64,000 nt of DNA from Mycolicibacterium sp. J2 (lineage in GTDB: Bacteria > Actinomycetota > Actinomycetes > Mycobacteriales > Mycobacteriaceae): assembly GCF_026240945.1 (NCBI RefSeq), contig NZ_JAPFPY010000027.1, positions 23,517-87,516 on the forward strand, read 5' to 3'. Positions within the stretch are counted from its first letter, which is position 1. Each line of letters starts with the position of its first letter. The notes beneath the pieces were generated by a model that saw only the letters and a program-made list of their open reading frames with translations, was not told where the DNA came from and ran no database searches. Below, piece by piece: positions 50,794 to 59,622 of this stretch. The translations under genes and the position numbers were made by a program.

Positions 50794-51603
50794 TCAGCGC
50801 GGCGCCAAGGCGACAATGCGCTCCGCGCGCCGCAGCACCGGCGCGTCCACCATCAGGCCGTCGTACTGGAACACCCCGCGCTGCCTGCCGGCTTCTGCGA
50901 GCACGGCCTGAGCCCACTGCACCTCGTCGTCGCTCGGCGCGTAGGCGTCGCGGATCACGGCCACCTGGGTGGGATGGATGGCGACCTTCGCATCGAAGCC
51001 GACGGCGACGGCGTCGTCGCATTCCGCGCGCAGCCCGTCGAGGTTCTTGATGTCCAGGTACACCGCATCCAGTGCCATCCGCCCGTAAGCCTTGGCGGCC
51101 AACAGGGTCTGCGACCGCACGTGCTGGGCGACGTCGCGGTAGCTGCCGTCCGGCCGGCGGTTGGCGGTGCCGCCGAGCACCGCGAACAGGTCTTCTGCAC
51201 CCCACATCACGGCGAGCGTGTTGGCGGGCCGCACCAGTTCGACGACGTTCAGCGCGGCCAGCGGGGTTTCGATCAAGACCACCACGTGCAACGGTGCCAG
51301 CGCCCGCACCTGGTCGGCGTGTTCGGTCTTGGCCAGCATCACCGTCGTGTACTCGGTGCGCGCCAGTGCCAGCAGGTCGAGGTCGTGGTCGTGGGTGCCC
51401 ACCGGATTGACCCGCACCACGGTGCGCGTGGGGTCCAGCGGGGTGCCGATCAACGCCTCCCGCGCGCCTTCACGATCATGGGCGGCCACCCCGTCCTCCA
51501 GGTCGAGGATGACGATATCGGCTGCAGCAGCGGCCTTTTCGAAGCGTTCCGGCCGGTCGGCCGGGCAGAACAGCCAGCCCGGGCCGGCATTGGCGAGCGA
51601 CAC
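50794..51603 (-). CDS. CitE-like beta-hydroxyacyl-CoA lyase (Rv2498c-like)
   Basis: 269 residues. It is a TIM-barrel CitE/HpcH family enzyme with GWLFCPADRPERFEKAAAAADIVILDLEDGV (metal-binding acidic residues), TVVRVNPVGT (Arg for CoA/carboxylate), VVLIETPLAALNV (catalytic Glu) and AIHPTQVAVI. No citrate-lyase alpha or gamma subunit is present. The M. tuberculosis ortholog Rv2498c has been described as a bifunctional lyase for leucine breakdown (HMG-CoA) and itaconate dissimilation (citramalyl-CoA). Here it is coupled by one base to the MaoC hydratase gene and sits with fadE19-accA1-accD1, which supports the same role. Confidence 0.93.
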   Translation of the reverse strand: MSLANAGPGWLFCPADRPERFEKAAAAADIVILDLEDGVAAHDREGAREALIGTPLDPTRTVVRVNPVGTHDHDLDLLALARTEYTTVMLAKTEHADQVRALAPLHVVVLIETPLAALNVVELVRPANTLAVMWGAEDLFAVLGGTANRRPDGSYRDVAQHVRSQTLLAAKAYGRMALDAVYLDIKNLDGLRAECDDAVAVGFDAKVAIHPTQVAVIRDAYAPSDDEVQWAQAVLAEAGRQRGVFQYDGLMVDAPVLRRAERIVALAPR

Positions 51604-52085
51604 TAGGCCTCCTGCGGTTTCTTGCGCACCATGGTCTTGCGTGAGGCGGTCGCCACGACGTCACCGTGCTGGTTTCGTCCGGTGTGCGCGAAGGTGACGA
51701 TCCCCTCCCCGGGCCGGCTCTTGGATTCCCGTTTGTCGATGACCTCGGACTCGGCATACAGCGTGTCGCCGTGGAACAACGGCTTGGGGAAGGCGATTTC
51801 GGAGAATCCGAGGTTGCCGACGATGGTGCCCTGGGTGAGTTGTGCGACCGACAACCCGACCAGCGTGGAGAGGGTGAACATCGAGTTCACCAGCCGCTGG
51901 TGGAACGGTGGCAGCGCGTCGGAGAACGCGGCGTCCAGGTGCAGCGCCTGCGTGTTCATCGTCAGGGTGGTGAACAGGACATTGTCGGCTTCGGTGATGG
52001 TGCGCCCGGGCCGGTGCAGGTACAGCACACCGGTCTCGAACTCCTCGTACCACAGCCCCCGCTGCTCGACGGTTCGCTTGGTCAC
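51603..52085 (-). CDS. MaoC-family acyl-CoA hydratase (Rv2499c-like)
   Basis: 160 residues from GTG 52085. Hotdog fold with the hydratase-2 motif: TITEADNVLFTTLTMNTQALHLDAAFS, where Asp and His are the catalytic pair, then GTIVGNLGFSEIAFPKPLFHGDTLYAESEV. By position it should hydrate methylglutaconyl-CoA (leucine route) or itaconyl-CoA, giving the substrate of the adjacent lyase. It overlaps fadE19 by 4 bp and the lyase gene by 1 bp. Confidence 0.92.
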   Translation of the reverse strand: MTKRTVEQRGLWYEEFETGVLYLHRPGRTITEADNVLFTTLTMNTQALHLDAAFSDALPPFHQRLVNSMFTLSTLVGLSVAQLTQGTIVGNLGFSEIAFPKPLFHGDTLYAESEVIDKRESKSRPGEGIVTFAHTGRNQHGDVVATASRKTMVRKKPQEA

Positions 52086-53245
52086 AGCCCCAGTTCCCGT
52101 CCGATCAGCATCAGTTGCACTTCGGTTGTGCCCTCGCCGATTTCGAGGATCTTGCTATCCCGGTAATGGCGGGACACCGGATACTCGTTCATGAAGCCGT
52201 ACCCGCCGAAAATCTGGGTGGCATCGCGGGCGTTGTCCATCGCGGCCTCGCTGGACACCAGTTTGGCCACCGAGGCGGCCTTCTTGAACGGCTTGCCGGA
52301 CAGCATCAGCGCGGCGGCGTCGTAGTAGGCGGTCCGCGCGGCATGCGCGCGCGCCTCCATCCGGGCGATCTTGAAGGCGATGGCCTGATAGGTCCCGATC
52401 TTGGCGCCGAACGCTTCCCGTTCCCTGGCGTACTTCACGCACTCGTCGACGCAGCCCTGCGCCGCACCGACCGACAGCGCGGCGATGGCGATGCGTCCCT
52501 CGTCCAGGATGCGCAGGAAGTTGGCGTAGCCACGCCCGCGGTCCCCGAGCAGGTTCTCGGCGGGCACCCGGACGTCGTCGAAGCTGAGCGGATGGGTGTC
52601 CGAGGCGTTCCAGCCGACCTTGTTGTAGGCCGGTTCGGCGGTGAAGCCCGGCGTCGGCACCGGCACCAGGATCGAGGAGATCTCCTTCCTGCCGTCCGGG
52701 CCCTCACCCGTCACCGCGGTGACGGTGACCAGCTTGGTGATATCGGTGCCGGAATTGGTGATGAACTGCTTGGAGCCGTTGATCACCCAGGTGTCACCGT
52801 CGAGTTTGGCGGTGGTCTTGGTGGCCCCGGCGTCGCTGCCGCCACCGGCCTCGGTCAACCCGAAGGCGCCCAGGGCCTTCCCGCTGGCCAGCAGCGGCAA
52901 CCATTCCTGCTTCTGCGCCTCGTTGCCGAATCGGTACACCGGCATCGCACCCAGCGACACACCGGCCTCCAGCGTGATGGCGACACTCTGGTCGACCTTG
53001 CCGAGTTCCTCCAAGGCCAGGCACAACGCGAAATAGTCGCCGCCCATGCCGCCGTACTCCTCGGGAAACGGCAGACCGAACAGGCCCATGTCGGCCATCC
53101 CGGAGACGACCTCGTAGGGGAACGAATGCTCCTCGTCGTGTTTGGCGGCCACCGGCGCGACGACGCTCTGGGCGAAGTCCCGGACCGTCTTGGCCAGTTG
53201 CGCGTAGTCGTCGGGCAGCGTGCCCGTGGACAGGAAGTCACTCAT
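52082..53245 (-). CDS. fadE19: Acyl-CoA dehydrogenase FadE19 (short branched-chain)
   Basis: 387 residues. It has the ACAD pattern: ALCLALEELGKVDQSVAITLEAG, GAFGLTEAGGGSDAGATKTTA (flavin loop), WVINGSKQFITNSG and QIFGGYGFMNEYPVSRHYRDSKILEIGEGTTEVQ. The catalytic Glu is at the standard position in IGEGTTE; human isovaleryl-CoA dehydrogenase has Ala there and a Glu on another helix. From its place in the operon it should oxidise isovaleryl-CoA or a related branched acyl-CoA. It overlaps accA1 by 8 bp and the MaoC gene by 4 bp. Confidence 0.94.
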   Translation of the reverse strand: MSDFLSTGTLPDDYAQLAKTVRDFAQSVVAPVAAKHDEEHSFPYEVVSGMADMGLFGLPFPEEYGGMGGDYFALCLALEELGKVDQSVAITLEAGVSLGAMPVYRFGNEAQKQEWLPLLASGKALGAFGLTEAGGGSDAGATKTTAKLDGDTWVINGSKQFITNSGTDITKLVTVTAVTGEGPDGRKEISSILVPVPTPGFTAEPAYNKVGWNASDTHPLSFDDVRVPAENLLGDRGRGYANFLRILDEGRIAIAALSVGAAQGCVDECVKYAREREAFGAKIGTYQAIAFKIARMEARAHAARTAYYDAAALMLSGKPFKKAASVAKLVSSEAAMDNARDATQIFGGYGFMNEYPVSRHYRDSKILEIGEGTTEVQLMLIGRELGL

Positions 53246-55232
53246 CGTTGGTCTCCTTGGTAGCGGCGGTGATTCGGGCCAGCGGTTGACCCACCTTGAC
53301 CTGGTCGCCGACGGCGACGAGAAGTTCGACCACCCCGTCGACGGGCGAGGCCAGCGTGTGTTCCATCTTCATGGCCTCGACGGTGACGACGACGGCACCG
53401 GCTGTGACGCTGGCACCGTCGGCGACGCCCACGGCGACCACCGCCCCGGGCATCGGGCTGACCAGTTCGGCGTCCCCGGCGTGCTCGTCGTCGGGGCGCA
53501 CGGGCGCTTCGCGTACCTCGTGCACCGCGACGGTGCGCTGCGGTCCGGCCAGCCACAGGTGCGGACCGTCGGCCGCGGCGATGTAGTCGGTGCGCACGCC
53601 GTCCACGGTGACGGTGAGGTCGCGGCCGTCCAATTGTGCTGTCAGCGGGTATGTTCCACCGTCTTCGACAGCCGCGACGGCGGCGGTGGGACTGCCGGTG
53701 ATCCGCACGTGGTCGACACGTTGCCCGGCTTGCAACCGGAATACGCTCGGGGCTCGCTGCCCGGTGCGCCAGCCCGACGGCACCGACCACAGGTTGTCGT
53801 CGGCGGCGGCCCAGTGCTGCAGCCATCGGTACGCGGCGGCGGCGATGAGCTCTTCGTCGGTGACCGGGTTGACGTCGTAGTCCGGCAGCCGGCGGTCCAG
53901 CAGGCCGGTATCCAATTGCCCGGCAACCACATCCGAGTCGGCCAGCAGGAACCGCAGGAAGGCGATATTGGTGGTGACGCCCAGCACGGCGGTCTGAGCC
54001 AGGGCCCGGTCCAACCCGCGCAGCGCGGCCGACCGGTCGTCGGCGTGCGTGATGATCTTGGCGAGCATCGGGTCGTAATCGCTGCCGACGACGGTGCCGG
54101 CGTAGATACCCGAATCGACCCTGGCATGTGCGGGTTCCGCCACATCGAGCACCGTCCCACCGGTCGGCAGGAACCCGTTGGCCGGGTCCTCGGCGTACAC
54201 CCGGGCCTCGATGGCGTGCCCGCTGAGGGTGACATCCTCCTGGCGCAGCGGCAGTGATTCGCCCGCGGCGATGCGCACCTGCAGCTCCACCAGGTCGATG
54301 CCGGTGACCAGCTCGGTGACCGGATGCTCCACCTGCAGTCGCGTGTTCATCTCCATGAAGAAGAACTCGTCGGGCTTGTCGGCGGAGACGATGAACTCGA
54401 CGGTGCCCGCACCGGTGTAGTCGACGCTGCGGGCGGTGCTGCAGGCGGCCGCACCGATGCGGGTGCGGGTGGCGGCGTCCAGCAGCGGCGACGGGGCCTC
54501 CTCGATGACCTTCTGGTGCCGCCGCTGCAGACTGCATTCCCGCTCACCGAGGTGGATGACGTTGCCGTGCCCGTCGGCGAGCACCTGCACCTCGATATGC
54601 CTGGGCCGCAACACGAATCGTTCCAGGAACAAGGTGTCGTCCCCGAACGCCGAGGCGGCCTCACGCCGGGCGCTCACCAGCGCGGCCGGCAACTCGTCGG
54701 TCGAGTGCACCACCCGCATACCCTTGCCCCCACCGCCGGCCGATGGCTTGACCAGCACGGGGAAGCCCACCTCCGGGGCGCCGGCAATCAGGTCGTCGTC
54801 GGTCAGGCCGGGCCGGGAGATGCCGGGAACCACCGGCACCCCGAATGCCGACACCGCGGCCTTGGCGGCGATCTTGTCGCCCATGGTGCCGATCGCGGCC
54901 ACGGGTGGGCCGATGAAGACGATGCCTGCCGCGTCCAGAGCGCGGGCGAATTCGGCGTTCTCGGCGAGGAACCCGTAGCCGGGGTGCACGGCCTGAGCGC
55001 CGGTGCGCGCGGCGGCCCCGACGATGGCGTCGATGTCGAGGTAGCTCTTACGGGCGGCGGCCGGGCCGATGCGGACGGCCACATCTGCTTCTGAAACGTG
55101 ACGCGCGTGCGCATCGGCGTCGCTGTACACGGCGACCGAGCGGATCCCCATCGCGCGCAGCGTGCGGATGACCCGGACGGCGATCTCACCGCGGTTGGCG
55201 ACCAGGACGGTATCGAAGAGTTGGGCGGTCAT
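53238..55232 (-). CDS. accA1: Acyl-CoA carboxylase alpha subunit AccA1 (biotin carboxylase-BCCP)
   Basis: 664 residues from ATG 55232 (MTAQLFDTVLVANRGEIAVRVIR). The biotin carboxylase domain (about 5-455) has HPGYGFLAENAEFA, the ATP-grasp loop KPSAGGGGKGMRVV, ERECSLQRRHQKVIEE and FMEMNTRLQVEHPVTE. A middle domain follows, then the biotinyl domain with Lys622 in VEAMKMEHTL. With AccD1 it forms 3-methylcrotonyl-CoA carboxylase. A reading to 55346 overlaps accD1 and is not protein-like. It is 4 bp downstream of accD1. Confidence 0.96.
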   Translation of the reverse strand: MTAQLFDTVLVANRGEIAVRVIRTLRAMGIRSVAVYSDADAHARHVSEADVAVRIGPAAARKSYLDIDAIVGAAARTGAQAVHPGYGFLAENAEFARALDAAGIVFIGPPVAAIGTMGDKIAAKAAVSAFGVPVVPGISRPGLTDDDLIAGAPEVGFPVLVKPSAGGGGKGMRVVHSTDELPAALVSARREAASAFGDDTLFLERFVLRPRHIEVQVLADGHGNVIHLGERECSLQRRHQKVIEEAPSPLLDAATRTRIGAAACSTARSVDYTGAGTVEFIVSADKPDEFFFMEMNTRLQVEHPVTELVTGIDLVELQVRIAAGESLPLRQEDVTLSGHAIEARVYAEDPANGFLPTGGTVLDVAEPAHARVDSGIYAGTVVGSDYDPMLAKIITHADDRSAALRGLDRALAQTAVLGVTTNIAFLRFLLADSDVVAGQLDTGLLDRRLPDYDVNPVTDEELIAAAAYRWLQHWAAADDNLWSVPSGWRTGQRAPSVFRLQAGQRVDHVRITGSPTAAVAAVEDGGTYPLTAQLDGRDLTVTVDGVRTDYIAAADGPHLWLAGPQRTVAVHEVREAPVRPDDEHAGDAELVSPMPGAVVAVGVADGASVTAGAVVVTVEAMKMEHTLASPVDGVVELLVAVGDQVKVGQPLARITAATKETNDE

Positions 55233-55236
55233 CTGA

Positions 55237-56775
55237 TCACATCCTGAATACGCCGTAGGACACCGGCTCCAGCGGAGCCTGCGCGACAACGGAAAGAGCC
55301 AGACCGACAATTGTTCTGGTGTCGGCCGGGTCGATGACGCCGTCATCCCAGAGGCGTGCGGTCGAGTAGTACGGATTGCCCTGCTGCTCGTACTGGGCCC
55401 GGATCGGCGCCTTGAACGCCTCTTCCTCCTCCGGCGTCATCTCACCGCGCACGGTGGCCAGCACCGAGGCGGCCTGCTCACCACCCATCACCGAGATGCG
55501 GGCGTTGGGCCACATCCACAGGAACCTGGGCGAATACGCTCGTCCGCACATCGAATAGTTGCCCGCGCCGTAGGAGCCGCCGATCACCACGGTGAGCTTG
55601 GGCACCCGCGCGCACGCCACCGCGGTCACCATCTTGGCGCCGTGTTTGGCGATACCGCCGGCCTCGTAGTCGCGGCCGACCATGAACCCCGAGATGTTCT
55701 GCAGGAACAGCAGCGGGGTGTTGCGTTTGTCGCACAGCTCGATGAAATGCGCTCCCTTGACTGCGGATTCGCCGAACAGCACACCGTTGTTGGCGATGAT
55801 GCCCACCGCGTGACCGTGGATGCGCGCAAAACCGGTGACCAGGGTGGTGCCGTATTCGGCCTTGAATTCCGCGAACTCACCGCCATCCACGATGCGGGTG
55901 ATCACCTCGTGCACGTCGTAGGGGACGCGGGCATCGGTCGGCACGACGTCGTAGAGCTCGGTCTGATCGGCCACTGGGTCCACGGTCGGGAACACCTCCC
56001 ACGGCGGATCGCGGCGCGGGCCGAGGGTGGACACGATGCGCCGCACGATGCGTAACGCGTCGCGGTCGTCGTGGGCCAGGTGGTCGGTCACCCCGGAGAT
56101 CTTGGAATGCAGGTCGCCCCCGCCCAGTTCCTCGGCGGTGACGATCTCACCGGTGGCGGCTTTCACCAGCGGCGGCCCGCCCAGGAAGATGGTGCCCTGG
56201 TTGCGCACGATGACGGCCTCGTCGCTCATGGCGGGCACGTACGCACCGCCCGCGGTGCACGAGCCGAGCACCGCGGCGATCTGCGGGATGCCCTGCGCAC
56301 TCATGGTGGCCTGGTTGTAGAAGATGCGGCCGAAGTGCTCACGGTCGGGGAACACCTCGTCCTGGCGCGGGAGGAAGGCGCCACCGGAGTCCACCAGATA
56401 GATGCACGGCAACCGGTTCTGCGCGGCAATCTCTTGTGCGCGTATGTGTTTCTTGACCGTGATCGGGTAGTAGGTGCCGCCTTTGACGGTGGCGTCGTTG
56501 GCCACGATCATGCATTCGCGTCCGGACACCCGGCCGATACCGGCGATCAGTCCGGCCCCCGGGCAGTCCCCGTCGTACATGCCGTCGGCTGCCAGCGGTG
56601 CGATGTCCAGGAACGGGCTGCCGGTGTCGAGCAGGCCGTCGACGCGATCACGCGGTAACAGCTTGCCCCGGCTGACATGGCGGTCCCTGGCCTTTTCCGG
56701 CCCACCGAGCGCGGCCTCGGCCAATTTGGTGCGCAGCTCGTCCACCAGGGCGATGTGCGCGTCGCGATGTGCCAT
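55237..56775 (-). CDS. accD1: Acyl-CoA carboxylase beta subunit AccD1 (carboxyltransferase)
   Basis: 512 residues from ATG 56775 (MAHRDAHIALVDEL); an ATG at 56787 is in frame but has a poorer ribosome site. The carboxyltransferase domain carries the two crotonase-like halves: KGGTYYPITVKKHIRAQEIA, GSCTAGGAYVPAMSDEAVIV and FLQNISGFMVGRDYEAGGIAKHGAKMV, GGSYGAGNYSMCGRAY. The FMVGRDYEAGGIAKHG block is characteristic of methylcrotonyl-CoA carboxylase beta subunits. First gene of the leucine operon and divergent from the TetR gene. Unlike M. tuberculosis, scoA, scoB and fadD35 are not between them. Confidence 0.95.
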   Translation of the reverse strand: MAHRDAHIALVDELRTKLAEAALGGPEKARDRHVSRGKLLPRDRVDGLLDTGSPFLDIAPLAADGMYDGDCPGAGLIAGIGRVSGRECMIVANDATVKGGTYYPITVKKHIRAQEIAAQNRLPCIYLVDSGGAFLPRQDEVFPDREHFGRIFYNQATMSAQGIPQIAAVLGSCTAGGAYVPAMSDEAVIVRNQGTIFLGGPPLVKAATGEIVTAEELGGGDLHSKISGVTDHLAHDDRDALRIVRRIVSTLGPRRDPPWEVFPTVDPVADQTELYDVVPTDARVPYDVHEVITRIVDGGEFAEFKAEYGTTLVTGFARIHGHAVGIIANNGVLFGESAVKGAHFIELCDKRNTPLLFLQNISGFMVGRDYEAGGIAKHGAKMVTAVACARVPKLTVVIGGSYGAGNYSMCGRAYSPRFLWMWPNARISVMGGEQAASVLATVRGEMTPEEEEAFKAPIRAQYEQQGNPYYSTARLWDDGVIDPADTRTIVGLALSVVAQAPLEPVSYGVFRM

Positions 56776-56796
56776 CGCTGAACCCATTTCAGTTGA

Positions 56797-56837
56797 GTTA
56801 ATGACGACTAACTCGTGGTATGTTAATCACGACTAAC
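56797..56837. promoter_or_regulatory. Two 16-bp operator-like repeats between accD1 and the TetR gene
   Basis: GTTAATGACGACTAAC (56797-56812) and GTTAATCACGACTAAC (56822-56837) differ at one base and repeat with a 25-bp period. Each is a partial palindrome with GTTA/TAAC ends. They fill the 93-bp gap between accD1 and the TetR start, so they are the likely binding sites of that regulator and overlap both divergent promoters. Confidence 0.82.
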
Positions 56838-56868
56838 CGAAATGTCTACCACCGGACGGAGGCCGCGC

Positions 56869-57459
56869 ATGACGACGCAAACCCCGCGCAGTAAGGCCAA
56901 ATCCGACCGCCGCGATCAACTGATCGCTGCCGCTGAACGTCTCATGGCCGAGCATGGCTACCTGGCGGTGCGGCTGGAGGACATCGGATCGGCCGCCGGG
57001 GTCAGCGGTCCCGCCATCTACCGGCACTTCCCCAACAAAGAAGCGTTGCTGTCCGAGCTGCTGGTCGGGATCAGCACCCGGCTGCTCAGCGGCGCCACCG
57101 AGGTCGTCGCGGCCGCCGACGACGCCCGGCAGGCGCTCGATGGGCTCATCGACTTCCATCTCGACTTCGCGCTCGGCGAATCCGACCTGATCCGCATCCA
57201 GGACCGTGACCTCGCTCACCTGCCCGCACCGGCCAAACGCCAGGTCCGCAAGGCTCAGCGGCAGTACGTGGAAATCTGGGTCGAGGCGCTGCGTCGGCTC
57301 GACGACACCCTCGACGAAGCCGACGCGCGGCTCAAAGCGCAGGCGGTGTTCGGATTGCTCAACTCGACCCCGCACAGCGTCAAGGCACCCACGCTCACCC
57401 ACAGCTCGCGGGCGGTTTTGCGGGCGATGACCGTTGCCGCACTGGCCGCCACACCGTAG
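56869..57459 (+). CDS. TetR-family regulator of the leucine-catabolism operon (Rv2506-like)
   Basis: 196 residues from ATG 56869, which has GACGGAGG in front; an upstream ATG at 56842 is also in frame. The DNA-binding domain reads RDQLIAAAERLMAEHGYLAVRLEDIGSAAGVSGPAIYRHFPNKEALL. The ligand-binding domain includes ARQALDGLIDFHLDFALGESDLIRIQDRDL. Its divergent position and the two repeats upstream point to control of accD1-accA1-fadE19-maoC-citE. The inducer is probably an intermediate such as a branched acyl-CoA, but that is inferred. Confidence 0.92.
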   Translation: MTTQTPRSKAKSDRRDQLIAAAERLMAEHGYLAVRLEDIGSAAGVSGPAIYRHFPNKEALLSELLVGISTRLLSGATEVVAAADDARQALDGLIDFHLDFALGESDLIRIQDRDLAHLPAPAKRQVRKAQRQYVEIWVEALRRLDDTLDEADARLKAQAVFGLLNSTPHSVKAPTLTHSSRAVLRAMTVAALAATP

Positions 57460-57537
57460 CTGCCGTGCGCAACGCGATGAGACCGCACGGCGGCACATCG
57501 CCAGGGCGCGCGGGTACCCTGCAGCCATGAGGTGGGC

Positions 57538-58299
57538 ATGACCAATTCTCCACGCGGCGATGAGCCGACCCGGCGCCTTGACGGCCGCTACGGCGACTCT
57601 TATCCCGGTTATCCGGGTTACTCCGATCCCGCGTACGCCGGTCCCGGCCCCTACGGCTCGCGTCCCACCGAACCGATGCCCGCCTACCCGGCGTACGACC
57701 CGGCGTATGCGACCGGTCCCTATGGGGCACCGCCTCAGCAACCGCCTGGTCCCGGGGACCCGGCGCCCCCGGACGGCCCGCGCCCACCCCGTTGGCTGTG
57801 GTTCCTGGCAGCCATCGCCGTCGTCGCGGTGCTCGGCCTGGTCATCGCACTGGTGATCGTCAACAGCTCACAACAGGACACCGTGGTCGCCCCGGTGCCC
57901 TCGCTGGCCGAACCCACCACCACCACGCCGACCACCACACGCCGGCCGACCACCTCGACCGTCCCGGCGCCCGCGCCGTCGTCGTCGCCCACCACCTCCA
58001 CCACGCCGGGAGTACCGGGCGCCGATCCGAGCGCCACCGAGACCGTGGTGTACGACGTGTCGGGCACTGGCCGCGCCATCAACATCACCTACGTCGACAC
58101 CGGTGGCGTACTGCAGACCGAGTTCAACGTGCTGCTGCCGTGGTCCAAGCAGGTGGATCTGACCAAACCTGCCAAGGGTTCGGCCAGCGTCAGCATCATC
58201 AATGTCGGGCGTCAGGTCAGTTGTTCGATCACCATCGACGGCGCACAGGTGCAGCAGCGCAGCGGGTCAGGTCTGACGATCTGCAGCCCGATCGGCTGA
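57538..58299 (+). CDS. Pro-rich single-pass protein with MmpS-like external domain (Rv2507-like)
   Basis: 253 residues from ATG 57538 (GAGGTGGG upstream). The cytoplasmic N-terminus (about 1-85) is Pro/Gly/Tyr-rich (PGYPGYSDPAYAGPGPYG). One membrane helix follows (LWFLAAIAVVAVLGLVIALVIV), then a Thr/Pro/Ser linker and a C-terminal beta domain. That domain reads ETVVYDVSGTGRAINITYVD, LLPWSKQVDL and QVSCSITIDGAQVQQRSGSG, the same pattern as the MmpS encoded at 14.5 kb. No MmpL is adjacent. It overlaps the 3' end of the convergent MFS gene by 33 bp. Conserved in mycobacteria as Rv2507; function unknown, possibly in envelope transport. Confidence 0.85.
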   Translation: MTNSPRGDEPTRRLDGRYGDSYPGYPGYSDPAYAGPGPYGSRPTEPMPAYPAYDPAYATGPYGAPPQQPPGPGDPAPPDGPRPPRWLWFLAAIAVVAVLGLVIALVIVNSSQQDTVVAPVPSLAEPTTTTPTTTRRPTTSTVPAPAPSSSPTTSTTPGVPGADPSATETVVYDVSGTGRAINITYVDTGGVLQTEFNVLLPWSKQVDLTKPAKGSASVSIINVGRQVSCSITIDGAQVQQRSGSGLTICSPIG

Positions 58300-59589
58300 C
58301 CCGCGCGGGGTCTTCACCCCCAGCATCAACAGCAGACCGAGGAGCAAGACCACGCACAATCCGCCCATCCCGGCGCGGTCACTGTCGAACACGTCGATGA
58401 ACAACGCGAACAGCGCGGGTGCCAGGAAGGTCGCCGCCCGCCCGGTCATGGTGTAGAGGCCGAACGCGACGCCTTCCTTGCCCTCGTTGGAGATGCGCAG
58501 CATCTGCGTGCGCGCCGCCGACAGCGTCGGGCCGATGAACAGGCACAACAACAACCCGCACACCCAGAACGCCAGCGGACCCGACAGCACCATCAGCGTC
58601 AGCGCCACCACGATCATCAGGATCAGCGCCCCGACGATCACCGGCTTCGCGCCGATGCGGTCGTCGAGCCAGCCGCCTGCCACCGCGCCCGCGGCCGCCA
58701 CCAGGCACGCCGCCACCCCGAACAGCAGCACCGTCGCCGACGAGATGCCGTAGACGTTGACGCCGAGTACCGCGCCGAAGGTGAACACCCCGGTCAGCCC
58801 GTCGCGGAAGACGGCGCTGGCGATCAGGTAGTAGACGAAGTTGCGGTCGCGCCGCCACTCCCCTTGCACCTCCGCCCACAGCGTGCGGTAGGCCGCCGCG
58901 ATGCGCACCGGTCGATGTGCGGGATCAGCGGGCGGCGCCGGAGCGGTGACCAGCAATGGCATCGCGAACGCCACCAGCCACACCGCCGTCAGCACCATCG
59001 CGGCCCGGACGTTCTGTCCGTCGTCGGTGGGCAGGCCCAGCAGCCCACCCTGGCCGGCGATGAAGCCGAGGTAGACGATGAGCAGCAGGGCCACGCTGCC
59101 CCCATACCCGACCGCCAGGCCCGCACCGGAGACGCGGCCGGCGTTCTTCGGCGTCGTCAGCTGCGCCAGCATCGCGTTGTACGGAACGGTCGCCAGGTCG
59201 TTGCACGCCGCGGTCATCGCCAGCAGGGCCAGCCCCGCCCACAAGAAGTGGTAGTCGGAGCGGATCAGCGACATCGACGCCACCAGCGCCGCCGCGGCCA
59301 CGGTGAGCGTGACCAACGCCCGGCGGCGCCGGTGCGCGGCATCCACCCAGATACCGGTCACCGGTGCCAGCACCGCAACGATCACCCCGGCGATGGTCAG
59401 CGCCCGGCCCAGCCAGCTCGCGGGCGTCGTGTCCCCCGGCAGGTCCTTCCCGACGGCGCTGGTCAGGTAGACGGAGAAGACGAAGGTCACGACGATCGCG
59501 TTCACGCCGGTGGCCCCGCAGTCGTACAGAACCCACGACAACACTTGCGAACGCCGCGCCCCGCGCGACTCCGACACGGGGCTGCCCAT
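58267..59589 (-). CDS. MFS-type transporter, UMF1/Atg22-like (Rv2508c-like)
   Basis: 440 residues from ATG 59589 (GTG 59598 is an alternative). About 12 membrane helices. The opening LSWVLYDCGATGVNAIVVTFVFSVYL is the signature of the UMF1/Atg22-like branch of MFS proteins. ACNDLATVPYNAMLAQL and GPTLSAARTQMLRISNEGKEG (cytoplasmic loop) fit the same group. Yeast Atg22 exports amino acids from the vacuole, but bacterial substrates are not known. The longer reading to 60306 covers the divergent cmrA gene on the opposite strand and is rejected. Only 33 bp separate the two divergent starts. Confidence 0.9.
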   Translation of the reverse strand: MGSPVSESRGARRSQVLSWVLYDCGATGVNAIVVTFVFSVYLTSAVGKDLPGDTTPASWLGRALTIAGVIVAVLAPVTGIWVDAAHRRRRALVTLTVAAAALVASMSLIRSDYHFLWAGLALLAMTAACNDLATVPYNAMLAQLTTPKNAGRVSGAGLAVGYGGSVALLLIVYLGFIAGQGGLLGLPTDDGQNVRAAMVLTAVWLVAFAMPLLVTAPAPPADPAHRPVRIAAAYRTLWAEVQGEWRRDRNFVYYLIASAVFRDGLTGVFTFGAVLGVNVYGISSATVLLFGVAACLVAAAGAVAGGWLDDRIGAKPVIVGALILMIVVALTLMVLSGPLAFWVCGLLLCLFIGPTLSAARTQMLRISNEGKEGVAFGLYTMTGRAATFLAPALFALFIDVFDSDRAGMGGLCVVLLLGLLLMLGVKTPRGSADRAADRQT

Positions 59590-59622
59590 GGCCGTCACCC
59601 TATAAGTCCTTACGATTTCGGC

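Noticed and set aside
58864..59622. N-terminal extension of cmrA
   Set aside because: It is antisense to the MFS gene and Arg-rich without domain features; ATG 59623 gives a normal SDR.
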